A stretch of DNA of 64,000 nt from Porogramme epimiltina. Lineage: Eukaryota > Basidiomycota > Agaricomycetes > Polyporales > Polyporaceae. Location of the stretch: contig FTLJ01000281.1 of NCBI GenBank assembly GCA_900155495.1, forward strand, positions 1-64,000, in the 5' to 3' direction. Positions within the stretch are counted from its first letter, which is position 1, and each line of letters opens with the position of its first letter. Below the pieces are notes generated by a model that was not told where the DNA came from, did not search any database, and was given only the letters and a program-made list of their open reading frames with translations. Positions 22,292 to 32,858 of this stretch are shown in pieces. Position numbers and translations under genes: made by a program.

Positions 22292-23309
22292 ATGATTGAA
22301 GATGGCCGTCACACCACGATCCCACAGGACCATCCATTACCAGTAGAAATTATACGAACCGTAAGCCCTCTGTCAATCACCTACTATGACCGCCAACGAT
22401 GTTCTGACGAAGCCCTGGTATCTTTACAGGGTGGGTACACCCCCTGAATCGTTGTCAAGCAACACATAATAACGAGAACGATCCTCAGTGTTCGAATGTG
22501 CCTCTAGTGGGGATCTCTTAGCCGGTACAACCCTCTGTCTCGTCTGCCGAGCTGCCCGCACCTGGGTGCTCCCGAACCTCTACACACGTGTCACCCTCAC
22601 CTCTTCCTCCGAGATCGCGCGCTTCGCCTATGCGATCATGGAAGACCCATCCATCTCACTTGCTCTCCTCCCTACCCCAACATCGTGCATCCGCGCCCTC
22701 TGGCTCGGTCACACGTCCAGCACCACCCCCAACGATCTCAAATACGACTCCTCCGCCTGGCCGATCACCCTCATCCACCAGATCCTAGCGCGCTGCACTG
22801 CACTCCGCACCCTCGCTATTGCGCAGCTAGGACAGCGCCGCTGGTACCGCCTCTCCGGGGTGGTACCCGCCTCCGTCACCGCACTCCTCCTCGGACCGGT
22901 GCACGGTGCGCTCGACGTGCGGCACCTCCCGTGCGCACTCTCCCTGTGCTTGCGCGAATTCACGTCCCTGGACACATTCATGGTCGACACGGAGATATGC
23001 GCGCTCGTCCGGGCCCCGGGTGTGCGGGTCGTACGACGGGTGTACACTAGCGAGGCACACGTCGGGCTCGCTTTCGAGCAGCTTGCGTGCGTCGACGCCC
23101 GCGCCGCAGCACTCGAGAAGATGGAAATTGTATGTTATGGAGAGACGCGAGAGGATGCGACGCTTGCACTGGAGGAGATGGCGGGTACGCACGAGTATGA
23201 TCGAGACAGAGTTGTGCTTGTCCCGAGGGCACAGATCCTCGGGAATGACGGACTAGTCGATGGCGTCCGTACGCTGTATAGAGAGTGGCTAGCGTATAAA
23301 GATATATAG
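22292..23309 (+). CDS. F-box-like protein
   Basis: Probable substrate-recruiting subunit of an SCF ubiquitin ligase. ATG at 22292 gives a short first exon ending LPVEIIRT. The long exon from 22489 continues as FECASSGDLL, LCLVCRAARTWVLPNLY. Together they form one F-box-like helix bundle (LPxEIIRxxFE ... CLVCRxxR). After it comes a region of about 230 residues with no recognised repeat, ending EWLAYKDI at 23309. Exon 1 and the long exon do not join in frame across a single GT-AG intron 22361-22488; the frame is off by one. A lone G at 22430 flanked by AG and GT would restore TVFECA. The gene is GC-rich, and the nested hairpin precedes its start. F-box identity is likely; partners are unknown. 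Confidence 0.65.
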
Positions 23310-23919
23310 TCCAAGATCCCGTATAGACGTATATGGTTACTCATAACACAGAGCCGCCTCCCGGGGGCGCACACCTGAGGTTTTTAACTACGGAAAGATC
23401 GGAGCGCGTGTGGGTGTGTCGGTTGTCACATTGTCAACTCGAAAGAGCACAATGCACATTGTTCAAATGTGTATATTACAATTGCATTGATAGCGTTGGC
23501 CTTCCCAACGTTCCCATGTATCACTACCAAGGAGAAGATGTTGAGTTCAAGTCCTGCGGTACTATGCAGTCCGCGTAATTAATGTGGCAGTAGCGAGGGA
23601 ATCGGAGAGAGAGAATCGCTGTTACGTCGAGTACCCATCTCAGCACCAAGAGCCGGTCAATTTAGTTTGTTTGAAAAACTACTCAAACGCAGAGTCACCT
23701 CGTTCGCGCAGCATGGCAAACCTACCAGCCTTACGTACGACAAGTCTCTGGAGGCCAGGTGGCAGGCATGGAAGAACTTGTATGATGGCAGAGCAGTGGT
23801 CTATTGCAAGCGTCCCTCCTTAGGCCTAGGGCCCGTGGCCACCAAAGGGACCGTCTAAATACATTACGAGAGTCATATAAACGTAGTCTAAAGGCCAGAG
23901 TGTGCGCTTAACTGTGTCC
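23310..23919. other. Convergent intergenic region
   Basis: 610 bp between the F-box gene and the minus-strand unknown gene. It holds their 3' ends. No additional gene is supported. Confidence 0.35.
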
Positions 23920-24637
23920 TCAACAGCTGCCGTCGACTGTGGAACTGCTTCCGTTGAGCCAGGCCTCCCCTTTGTCGAACATGTCACGGTCTGGAAAGAC
24001 TTCGAGAATCTCGCACGTGATGCCTTCAGTCTCGAGCCGATAAGTCCGTCTAAGTTCCCGCTTGCCGTTGACGACCTGCGCGCCGACGTCGAGCAAAGAG
24101 AATTCCGGGTAGACCCGGAGATGTCTAAAGATCTGCCCCAAGGCAAATTTTTCGTCTAGAAGGAGGCGCTCGCACTCCGGTGAAGTCACGGTGACAGAAG
24201 ATGTCGCGACACAGAGGATGTAGGATCCGCACTTGAGGTGCACCTGACGCGCCTGCTGGATTGGACTTGTAAGGGATGCGCCAGAACCGCGTGGGCCAGT
24301 CTTGGTATATATGCACTCGATGTTGATCGTCTGTGCAAGGTATGCGCTGCAAAACCCGAAGTCATCAGCTCGCGCGCCAAGCGTATTGGGCGTCGACTGT
24401 TGACGTTGAAGTATCGGGGAGTCAATGGGAGACGTACCTCAGATGCCGCTGGAGATCTCCCTGGGCGACGAGCATGATTCTTTCTAGGCCGGTTACGTCG
24501 TTCGGGCATTGAATCTTTGCGGATACTCAACTCAGAAGGTGCCCCACAATGGGTTGGGAGGGGCAACGCACCTTGATGCTCGTTGAGGCGCCAGTATACG
24601 TGTCACGGGCGAGGGACGACTTGTCAGAGAGGTGCAT
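23920..24637 (-). CDS. Conserved-looking protein of unknown function
   Basis: I do not recognise the family with certainty. ATG at 24635-24637 (MHLSDKSSLARDTYTG). Three exons join in frame to give about 190 residues. Exon 2 reads CPNDVTGLERIMLVAQGDL followed by QRHLR. Exon 3 reads AYLAQTINIEC, then QARQVHLKCGSYILCVATS, then FALGQIFRHLRVYPEFSLL, RRTYRLETEGITCEI and LEVFPDRDMF, with TGA near 23920. The pattern of a short helix (TGLERI), strands, and an acidic EVFPDRDMF end suggests a compact alpha/beta fold. It weakly recalls chorismate-lyase-like domains (an impression, not a demonstrated match). There is no signal peptide or membrane segment. Good splice sites and uninterrupted exons argue that it is a real gene. 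Confidence 0.55.
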
Positions 24638-25305
24638 TAGGCTTCTGGACCGGTCCTGTCAGTCGTCCGTCCTCAAATCGGCGTCGCTGTACTTACTGCG
24701 AGTTAGGGAGGCGATAAGTGTGTCTGGAGAATAGTTTATGGCGGCTGGAGGGTGGCTCGGGGGCGTGACTTATGGGACTCGGCAGGTTGGAAACAGTGCT
24801 GTTGGTTACGATATTTGGCGTCGATCTTGGGGCCCGGGGCCCCAGACGACACGCGCCAATCTGAGCGCGCGCCGGGGGGGCAGGCTGCAGAGAGGCAAGC
24901 GAGCGGCGGAGAGACGTGCGTGCACTGTGCAGAGCGCGGGGATCGCGTCGCTCCTTGGGCGGACATCCATCGATTGCTGCAGCCGCACACCGACCGTCGA
25001 CGCAGCGGGGACGGGACGAACGGAGAGGATGAGCCCAGACGGATGGGGCGAGCGCGGCGCACAGGCATGGCCGCCACCTGTGACCTGCACCAGGTTTGAA
25101 TCGGAGCTTGAAACAGACGACGCGTGCTCACGGAGACGGGTTCTCCAAGGGATCTCTGCTGCTCGCTGCTCAAGGCGACCGCGGTCTGTCTTGTCCCAGT
25201 CTTCACCCTCTCTCCCCCCTCAAATCTTCCAAAACGGCTCTTGGCGGAGGCCGCGGCGGTCAACGCATGACGGAGCAGCCCTCAAACAGGGTTCGTACCC
25301 CAGCC
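24638..25305. other. Divergent promoter region, unknown gene / NOT1
   Basis: 668 bp, GC-rich. Long frames cross it on both strands (for example from 24738 plus), which I read as compositional artefacts. An in-frame ATG at 25267, upstream of the chosen NOT1 start, lies here. Confidence 0.4.
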
Positions 25306-28300
25306 ATGGACGGTACCGCAAGCCCCAACATCCACACCATCGTCAAAGCGCAGATTGTCTTCCTCCTCTCCACCCTCACAGAGGAGAATTTCGAGCGCAA
25401 TCAGATCGAGATACGCTCGGTGCGTCCTCTCCCTCCTCGCATACCCCGATGCGCCGCTTACCTCTTGTTCTTTGCCGTGTTTTGCGCGCGTGCAGCTGTC
25501 TGAGCAGCACGGTATCGACACGTACCTCCACTTCATCCGTCGTCTCATCGTCCACTCCCATAGTCGTCTCACCTCCACCGCTACCCCCGCCGCGTTCGAC
25601 CCCTCTTCCGCCCTCACCTTCCGCCTGTTGGTCCAAGAGACTCAACGCCTCGCACGTGATCCTTTCCTAGCAGACCGTTTTCGAGATGGCATTGATCGCG
25701 GCGAAGGAGACGTCTTCCGCAACTTCGATCTAGTCAGGTTTGCGGACAGGATCGGCTTGCGGCCGCTGGAGAGGCTCATCCTCGCGTCCTCCATCGTTGC
25801 CGCGCCGACACGCAGGGAGCTCGCCGCCCAAGCGGCGACCGTGATACGCGTGGACTTCGAGAATGCCGTCCTCTCTCTCTGTCAGCATCCGTCGTTCGAC
25901 CATGCGGATCTCAACCCGAATCAAGTTACGAAGCTGCTCGCAAATCTCCTCACCGAGTGTCCACCGGATGCGCCAGCCCTGGATGCCACCCAGCGCCAGG
26001 CTCTCATGGTTGCTGCGCAGGCAAAGTATGGGTCTGAAATTGCATCTCCAATCCTGCAACGCATCCTACCCAGTCTCAGGTACGTGTGCACAATCAGACA
26101 TTCAATATATGCTATGAAGCCCTCACCCCTTGAACCCTCAGTCTTCCGCCGGGTACTTCCCTCGTGCAAGCTTTGATACAACTTGGACCAGAAGTCACCT
26201 GCGATGCCGACGTCGTGCGCGCTCTTCTTACGAGGTTCAACATCTCAGAGAACAACCCTCCAACGGACTCGCAACTCGTAGAACTCGCGACTACGTTGGC
26301 GCGACTGGCTTCTGAAGGGTCTATATTGCCGGATGTTGGAGCTATCGTTCGCGCACTGGGGTCTTTCGTAAGTCAATTCAAAGCGCTACCGGCCATTTTC
26401 TGGCATGAAGCTCATTCATGCGTAGAACAACACCCTGAACTGGGCAGCGGCCATCAAGGCGTTTGATATGCCTGACAGGCAGGGCGTCGATACAGCGACT
26501 TTGAAGCTCCTGATCGCCATCCTCATGAACTCTCCTCGCGAAGAGCAACACGCCGTGACAGGGTTCTGGCAGCTCTGGACAAACACCCCCTACCAACTTC
26601 GGCTCCTGGACGCCCTCCTCTCCCTCCCTGCGGACACGTTCAGCTTCGTGAATTTACCCGGTCGCAAGATCGTTACGGTAGAGGACGTTGCCGGAGCCAG
26701 TCCCACCATCAAGTCGCTTGCGGCGAATGTCCAAGGTCACACGTGGAACTCTCTTGACTTGTTCGAGGTCCTAGTCCAAGCAGCCGACTCGAAGAACACC
26801 GATGTGACAAACTTCGTGCGCGAAATGCTTGACAAGGCTGTGAAGATCAGCGCAGAGCTTGTACACATGGGTCTGTTGCAAGTTCCGGTAAGCCTTGTGA
26901 ATGAGATTTCCTATATATGCATCTAAGCCTTCCTTTAGCAAGCGTCCTGGAACGAGATACGCCTGGAGTACACCCAAAGACTCCTTGGCATGTTCCTCGC
27001 TGGCCACCCGAACCACCAACTCGTTTTTATGCGCATCTGGCAGATCGAGCCAGCATACCTCACCAATGCGTTCCGCGACTTCTACGACGAGAACAACCTC
27101 AATATCACCAGGATACTGGATGTTGCGCAGGACCTCAAGGTTTGTGGATCATTGCAGTTGTTTGGGCATATTCTCATTTTGTGCAACAGATTCTTGATGC
27201 CCTTCTGGAAGTCCGTCCATTCAAGTTCGCGCTGGATGTTGCTGCATTAGCTTCTCGTCGGGAATACCTCAACTTGGACAAGTGGCTGGCCGACAACGTG
27301 ACGGCACACGGCGCGGATTTCTTACACGCGGTTATTGCATTCCTTGAGCTCAAGATGGATAGCGAAAAGGCTGTGAGAGTGTCGGATCCTCCTGTCGAGC
27401 CTAGGACCATGCAGTTGTCTCCACAGACGATTGCCATTTTCTTGCGTGTGCTCCGGAATAGGTAAGTGCTGCCTCTCTTCTTTCTCGTCGTTACTAATGT
27501 TACCCCCCAGCTCGAGCATCATGCACGAGAATGACGTCGATTACTGCCTCGAGGTTCGAAATGCCTGCTTACAGATTCATCCTCGCCTCATGAACCTCAT
27601 GCCCGGGTCCGACGCGGAACCCGGATTCACTGTCATGAGTTATTCCGCGGAAATCGAGGCCGAAGTCGACAGCATCTATAAGCAGATGTACGATGAACAG
27701 ATCACCATTGACGACGTCATCAAGCTACTGCAACGCAACAAGACTTCGGGGAACAACCGCGATCATGAGATTTTCTCATGTATGCTGCACTTCCTCTTCG
27801 ACGAGTACAAGTTCTTCCAGGCCTACTATCCCCCGCGCGAATTGGCCATGACTGGGTACTTGTTCGGGTCGTTGATCCAGTACCAGTTGGTCGATTTCAT
27901 TCCTCTCGGTATCGCTATCCGCTATGTCCTGGACTCTCTCAACTGTCCCCCCGACACCAACCTATTCAAGTTCGGTATTCAAGCTCTTACCCGGTTTGAA
28001 TCGCGTCTGTCGGAGTGGCAGCCCCTGTGTCAAGCCCTGCTCAAGATCCAACACTTGTCGGAAGCTCGTCCAGAACTCATCGTCAACATCCAGCGCGCTC
28101 TGGCCAATGCGGATGGCGCCAACAGCACTGCCGACCTGCGCACTCTCGCAGCAGCCCCGCACTCCGAACCAACGCCTGTATTCACCGCCATCCAGCCTGA
28201 CCGACTTGATGGAGAGCACGAAAACCCGCCGGAAGAAGTGTCGGACAAGATCCTATTCATTGTCAACAACCTCGCGCCGTCGAACTTCGATGCGAAGCTC

Positions 28301-31300
28301 ATAGAGATGAGGGGTCACTTCCAAGAGCAGTATTCGCGGTGGTTCGCCAACTACTTGGTTGACCAGCGGGTCAGCATCGAGCCCAACAATCATCAGCTCT
28401 ACCTCCGTTTCCTCGATGCCTTGGACGTCCAGCCTCTCTTCCGGTTCGTCTTGCATGAGACGTTGGTGAAATCAGCCGCCCTCCTCAACTCCGAGAAGAC
28501 CTTGCAGCAAGGTTCGGAGCGCGCTATCCTGAAGAACGTTGGGTCATGGTTGGGTAGCATCACGCTCGCGCGGGACCGCCCGGTCAAGCACAAGAATTTG
28601 TCGTTCAAGGACCTGCTTGTCGAGGGCTACGACAACGGCAGACTTATCGTAGCCATCCCCTTCGTTTGTAAGACTCTCGAGCCCGCCGCGAAGTCCAGAG
28701 TCTTCCGCCCTCCCAACCCCTGGTTGATGGCCGTCATCAGCCTCCTCACCGAGCTGTACCACTTCGCGGAGCTGAAACTCAACCTCAAATTCGAGATCGA
28801 GATGCTCTGCAAGGCGCTCGACATCGGCCTCGACGTGGTGCAGGCGACGACCATCCTCCGCAACCGGCCGCTCACGGACTCGCTCGCCGGGCCCCCACTC
28901 CCCGAATACGTCACCGACATTGACTCCCTGCCGATGGGTGGGTACGACCCTACCGCGCAGCAAGTAGATGCTCAGGTGTTACCTCTAGGCCCCGCGAGTC
29001 CGTCCGACACCCAGCGCGTCCTCGGAGCCCATATCGAGAACATCCTGTCTAGCCTCCTCCCCGGTGTCACCATCAGCCCCCAACTATCCCCCTTGAACGC
29101 CAACGCCAACTTCAAGCGCGCGGTTCAGATGGCTATCGACCGGGCAGTTCGCGAGGTAGGTTCTCTTTCCTAGTTCCTAGTGAAATACCATTCGTATATA
29201 CTGATGCTTTTCTTAGATCATCTTGCCCGTCGTTGAGCGGTCTGTCACCATCGCCGGAATTTCTACCCGTGAACTTGTCGCCAAGGACTTCGTCACTGAG
29301 TCCAACGAGGACAAACTTCGCAAGGCCGGTCATCTCATGGCACAGAAACTGGCTGGAAGCCTAGCCCTGGTCACTTGCAAGGAACCACTCAAGGGTAACC
29401 TCGGCAGCCACATCCGTCACTTCTTGTCCGAGTGCGGGTTCAGCGATGTAAGCAAATTTGCGTACTCATCCCCTTCTCTGAAGGCTAACGCGCCCGTCCT
29501 TCAGCAAATGGTCCCCGACCCCGTCATCTTCTTGCTGGTCCAAGACAACATCGAACTCGCATGCCAGGCTATCGAGAAGGCGGCCATGGACAGGGCTGTG
29601 ATTGATGTTGATGACAGCTTCGCTGCTGCGTACGAAACCCGCAGGCGTCACAGAGAGGTCCGTCTTGCCTGCGTGGCCTGCGCATTGTTCTGCGGTGTTG
29701 ACTCTGGCATACAGCAACGCCCGAACCAGCCCTTCTGGGACTCCTCGGTGGCGCAATCGAACGTGTCCAGCTCACTTCCCGACCCGTTGCGCATCAAGCC
29801 GTCTGGCGTTCAGCCCGGCCAGATCGCGGTGTACGAGGATTTCAGTAAGTTTTCCTGTAGATGCGCGAGATATGCCTCTAATAATACCGCCCCTTATCAG
29901 GCATGGACAAGCAACGCCGCATGTTCACCAGTCGCCCCAATTCAACTGTATCATACTCCCGCAACGACCAAATCCCCGCCCTGTACAGCCCTTCTCCCGC
30001 CCCCGAGCACCCCGCTCAAACTCTCTTGCGCCCACAAGAGGCTATGGACCGCTTCAACGTGAGCCCGTTTTGTGAAATCGCATAATATTTTGTACTTAAC
30101 TATGTCCAGGCTTTCGTGCGCGACCTGGAGGCCATGCTCGTCCAACTTCCCATCCCCTCACTTGCCGCCCTTCCCCCCACCCATGAGGTTCGCCACCTCG
30201 TCCGCCAAATCCTCTTCATCGCTGCGGACTCCGCCGACCGCACTCGCACGCCGTTGCTTATGTCACAGAAGATTGTCCAGTTGTTGTACAAGACTCCGTC
30301 TCAGCTCGGCCGGGAGATCTACGTCGCTCTCCTCGACCAGCTTTGCCACTCGTTCGAGGAGGTCGCGAAAGAAGCCATCACTTGGCTGATATACGCTGAG
30401 GACGAGCGCAAGTTCAACATCCCCGTCACAGTGACGTTGCTCAAGAGCAACCTCGTCAGCATCTCCCAAGAGGACCAACAATTGGCGAAGCTTCTTTATT
30501 CCGATCCCAGGTCGAACCTTCAGAACTTCGCGGCTGGATTAATCAGGGAATGTCTTGCGGCCGACCCTCCGCTAGCCACGCAAGCCCAGTTCTCGTACTC
30601 GCTGGAGATCCTCAACCAATTGGCACAATCTGGCAAGGCGAACGACGAGTAAGCTTTACTGTCATTGTATCTACTTTGAGTCCCTTGCTGACAATTTTGT
30701 AGGGCCAGCAGACTCCTGGACGACTTACGCGGAGTGCCCCGTCGGACTGCTCCCGCCCCCGCCCCCGCCCCCGCAGATAGCCAACCCGCACGCCAGCCTT
30801 CTGTCAAGCCGGAGACGGAGACGCTCAGGGAGAAGCTTTTCATCTGGTTCCAGCAATGGGTCAGCATCTACCAGCGCTCGCACTCACCCGAGAAGTCTTT
30901 CGTGCCGTACATCACGCAGCTCACCCGTCAAGGCATCCTCAAGGCCGAGGACGTGTCTTCGTTCTTCTTCCGTGTGTGCGCTGAGTCGAGCGTGAACAGC
31001 TACATCAAGCACGTCAACGCTGGAGAGTTCGGCTTTGCCTTCCAGGCGCTGGACGCCATGTCGCGGCTCATCGTGTACATCATCAAGTATCATGGCGATG
31101 CCTCCGGGGTCAACAACGACCAGGCAAAAGTGCATTACCTAACGAAGATCTTGTCCATCTTCGTGCTCGTACTCGCCAACATGCACGAGGACCAGGGCCC
31201 TCACTTCCAGCAGAAGCCGTTCTTCCGCTTCTTCTCTAGCCTCTTGAACGACCTTCACACCATTGAGGGCGGCCTCGGCACTGCCTACTTCCAACTTCTC

Positions 31301-32557
31301 CTTGCCATCGGGTACGTACATTAATCATTCTGAACATGTCGTGTGGTTGACTTACTATTTGTTTCCAGAGATACCTTCAGCTCGCTGCAGCCCACTTACT
31401 TCCCGGGCTTCGCCTTCTCGTGGATGAGCCTCATTTCCCACCGGCTCTTCATGCCAAAATTGCTCCTCTCCGACAACCGCGAGGTATGAACTAATCTTGC
31501 CGGGAGGAGAATCCTATTGACCAGTTTTTATAGGGTTGGTCTGCTTTCTATAAGCTACTCCTGTCCCTCTTCAAGTTCCTTACTCCCTTCCTCAAAACCG
31601 CTGATCTCCAATCCTCCGGGCGCGACTTGTACAGGGGTACCCTACGCCTCCTCCTTGTCTTGCTCCACGACTTCCCGGAGTTCTTGAGCGAGTACTACTT
31701 CTCCCTCTGCGACGTCATCCCCCCGCGTTGCATCCAACTGCGGAACATCGTCCTCAGCGCATACCCTCCTAACGTCACCCTTCCCGACCCCAACTTGCGC
31801 GACATCGACTTCGATGCCATCCCGGAGATGGGTCCCATCCCTCCCATCCTATCTGACTTCACCGCCAGTCTCAGGGCGGGCGAACTCAGGGGCTACCTCG
31901 ACCAATACCTGTTGAACAGGGCCCCGCAGGCTACCTTCCTGGCGTCGCTCAAGGACCGTCTCCGCACGCCTGCTCAAGACAGTACCGGGGAGGTGTACAA
32001 CCTGCCGCTCATCAACTCCCTCGTCATGTACATTGGAGTGTCTTCTGTGGCGCAGGCGAGGGCTCGCAGCGGCAGCCCTCTCTTCGTCCCTACGGATGCC
32101 GGTGTTGTTGCGCTTCACTACTTGGCCACCAACCTTGATGCGGAGGGTACGTGTTTAGCATGTATTAATATAATACCCCTTTCTCACGACTTCTCCAGGT
32201 CAACACCACCTTCTCAGCGCAATGGTCCTGCACCTGCGTTACCCCAACGCGCATACCCATTGGTTCAGCTCCTTGATGCTGTACCTCTTCCACGAGATCC
32301 AGGCCGATCAATTCAGAGAGATCGTCACCAGGGTTCTGTTGGAACGATTCCTCGTCCACCGCCCCCATCCGTGGGGCGCGCTCGTTACGTTCATCGAGCT
32401 GCTCAGGAACCCTAAGTACAACTTCTGGAACCAGGAGTTCATCCATGTTGCGCCCGAGGTCACGCTCCTTCTCGAGAATGTGCGCTCGCTGCTCCTCTCC
32501 TCGCTGTCCACTACTGACGCTACTCGTCAGGTCGCGAGGTCCATCTTCCAATCGTAG
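25306..32557 (+). CDS. NOT1: CCR4-NOT complex scaffold subunit NOT1
   Basis: Central scaffold of the CCR4-NOT deadenylase that shortens mRNA poly(A) tails, mainly in the cytoplasm. About 2,100 residues over some 15 exons. I chose the ATG at 25306 for its CCATGG context; an in-frame ATG at 25267 would add 13 residues. In order: an N-terminal helical-repeat arm (25.3-27.4 kb; for example FRNFDLVRFADRIGL, SWNEIRLEYTQRLL); a TTP-binding-type helical region; the MIF4G-like CAF1-binding domain (28.2-28.9 kb; NNLAPSNFDAKLIEMRGHF, WLGSITLARDRPVKHKNL); the DUF3819/CAF40-binding region (29.0-29.8 kb; ISPQLSPLNANANFKRAVQ); a PAPAPAP linker at about 30750; and the NOT1 C-terminal domain that docks NOT2/NOT3 (30.9-32.5 kb), including FAFSWMSLISHRLFMPKLL and LLVLLHDFPEFLSEYYF. 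It stops at 32557. All domains are present. Confidence 0.96.
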
Positions 32558-32858
32558 AGCAACCCCCTCCAACTGCCGATCCCCCCTCCCCACATCTTGC
32601 TGTCGCTTTCGCTATCTGTGATATATATTCCGCTCGTCCTCCCTTTCTCGTTTTGGGCTGTGTTCTCATTGCACTGTATTGTAACCAGATTTCCACTCTC
32701 CCACTGTTACAAAAGGCAACCGTGATGGATCGAACTTTGCTTATGGTCAGCCCTGACGAACCCACCACGCAGCACCCACGACCCACGACGTACTACCATA
32801 AATGTGTCATGTATATTCAGTAGTGATGTATCACCCCATACATACCTCTTGTCGTAAT
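32558..32858. other. Convergent 3' intergenic region
   Basis: 301 bp between the NOT1 stop and the stop of the minus-strand hydrolase. It carries both 3' ends. No gene is visible. Confidence 0.4.

Noticed and set aside
24738..25670. 310-codon plus-strand frame upstream of and overlapping the NOT1 start
   Set aside because: Overlaps NOT1 exons in another frame and has no family features; a product of GC-rich sequence.
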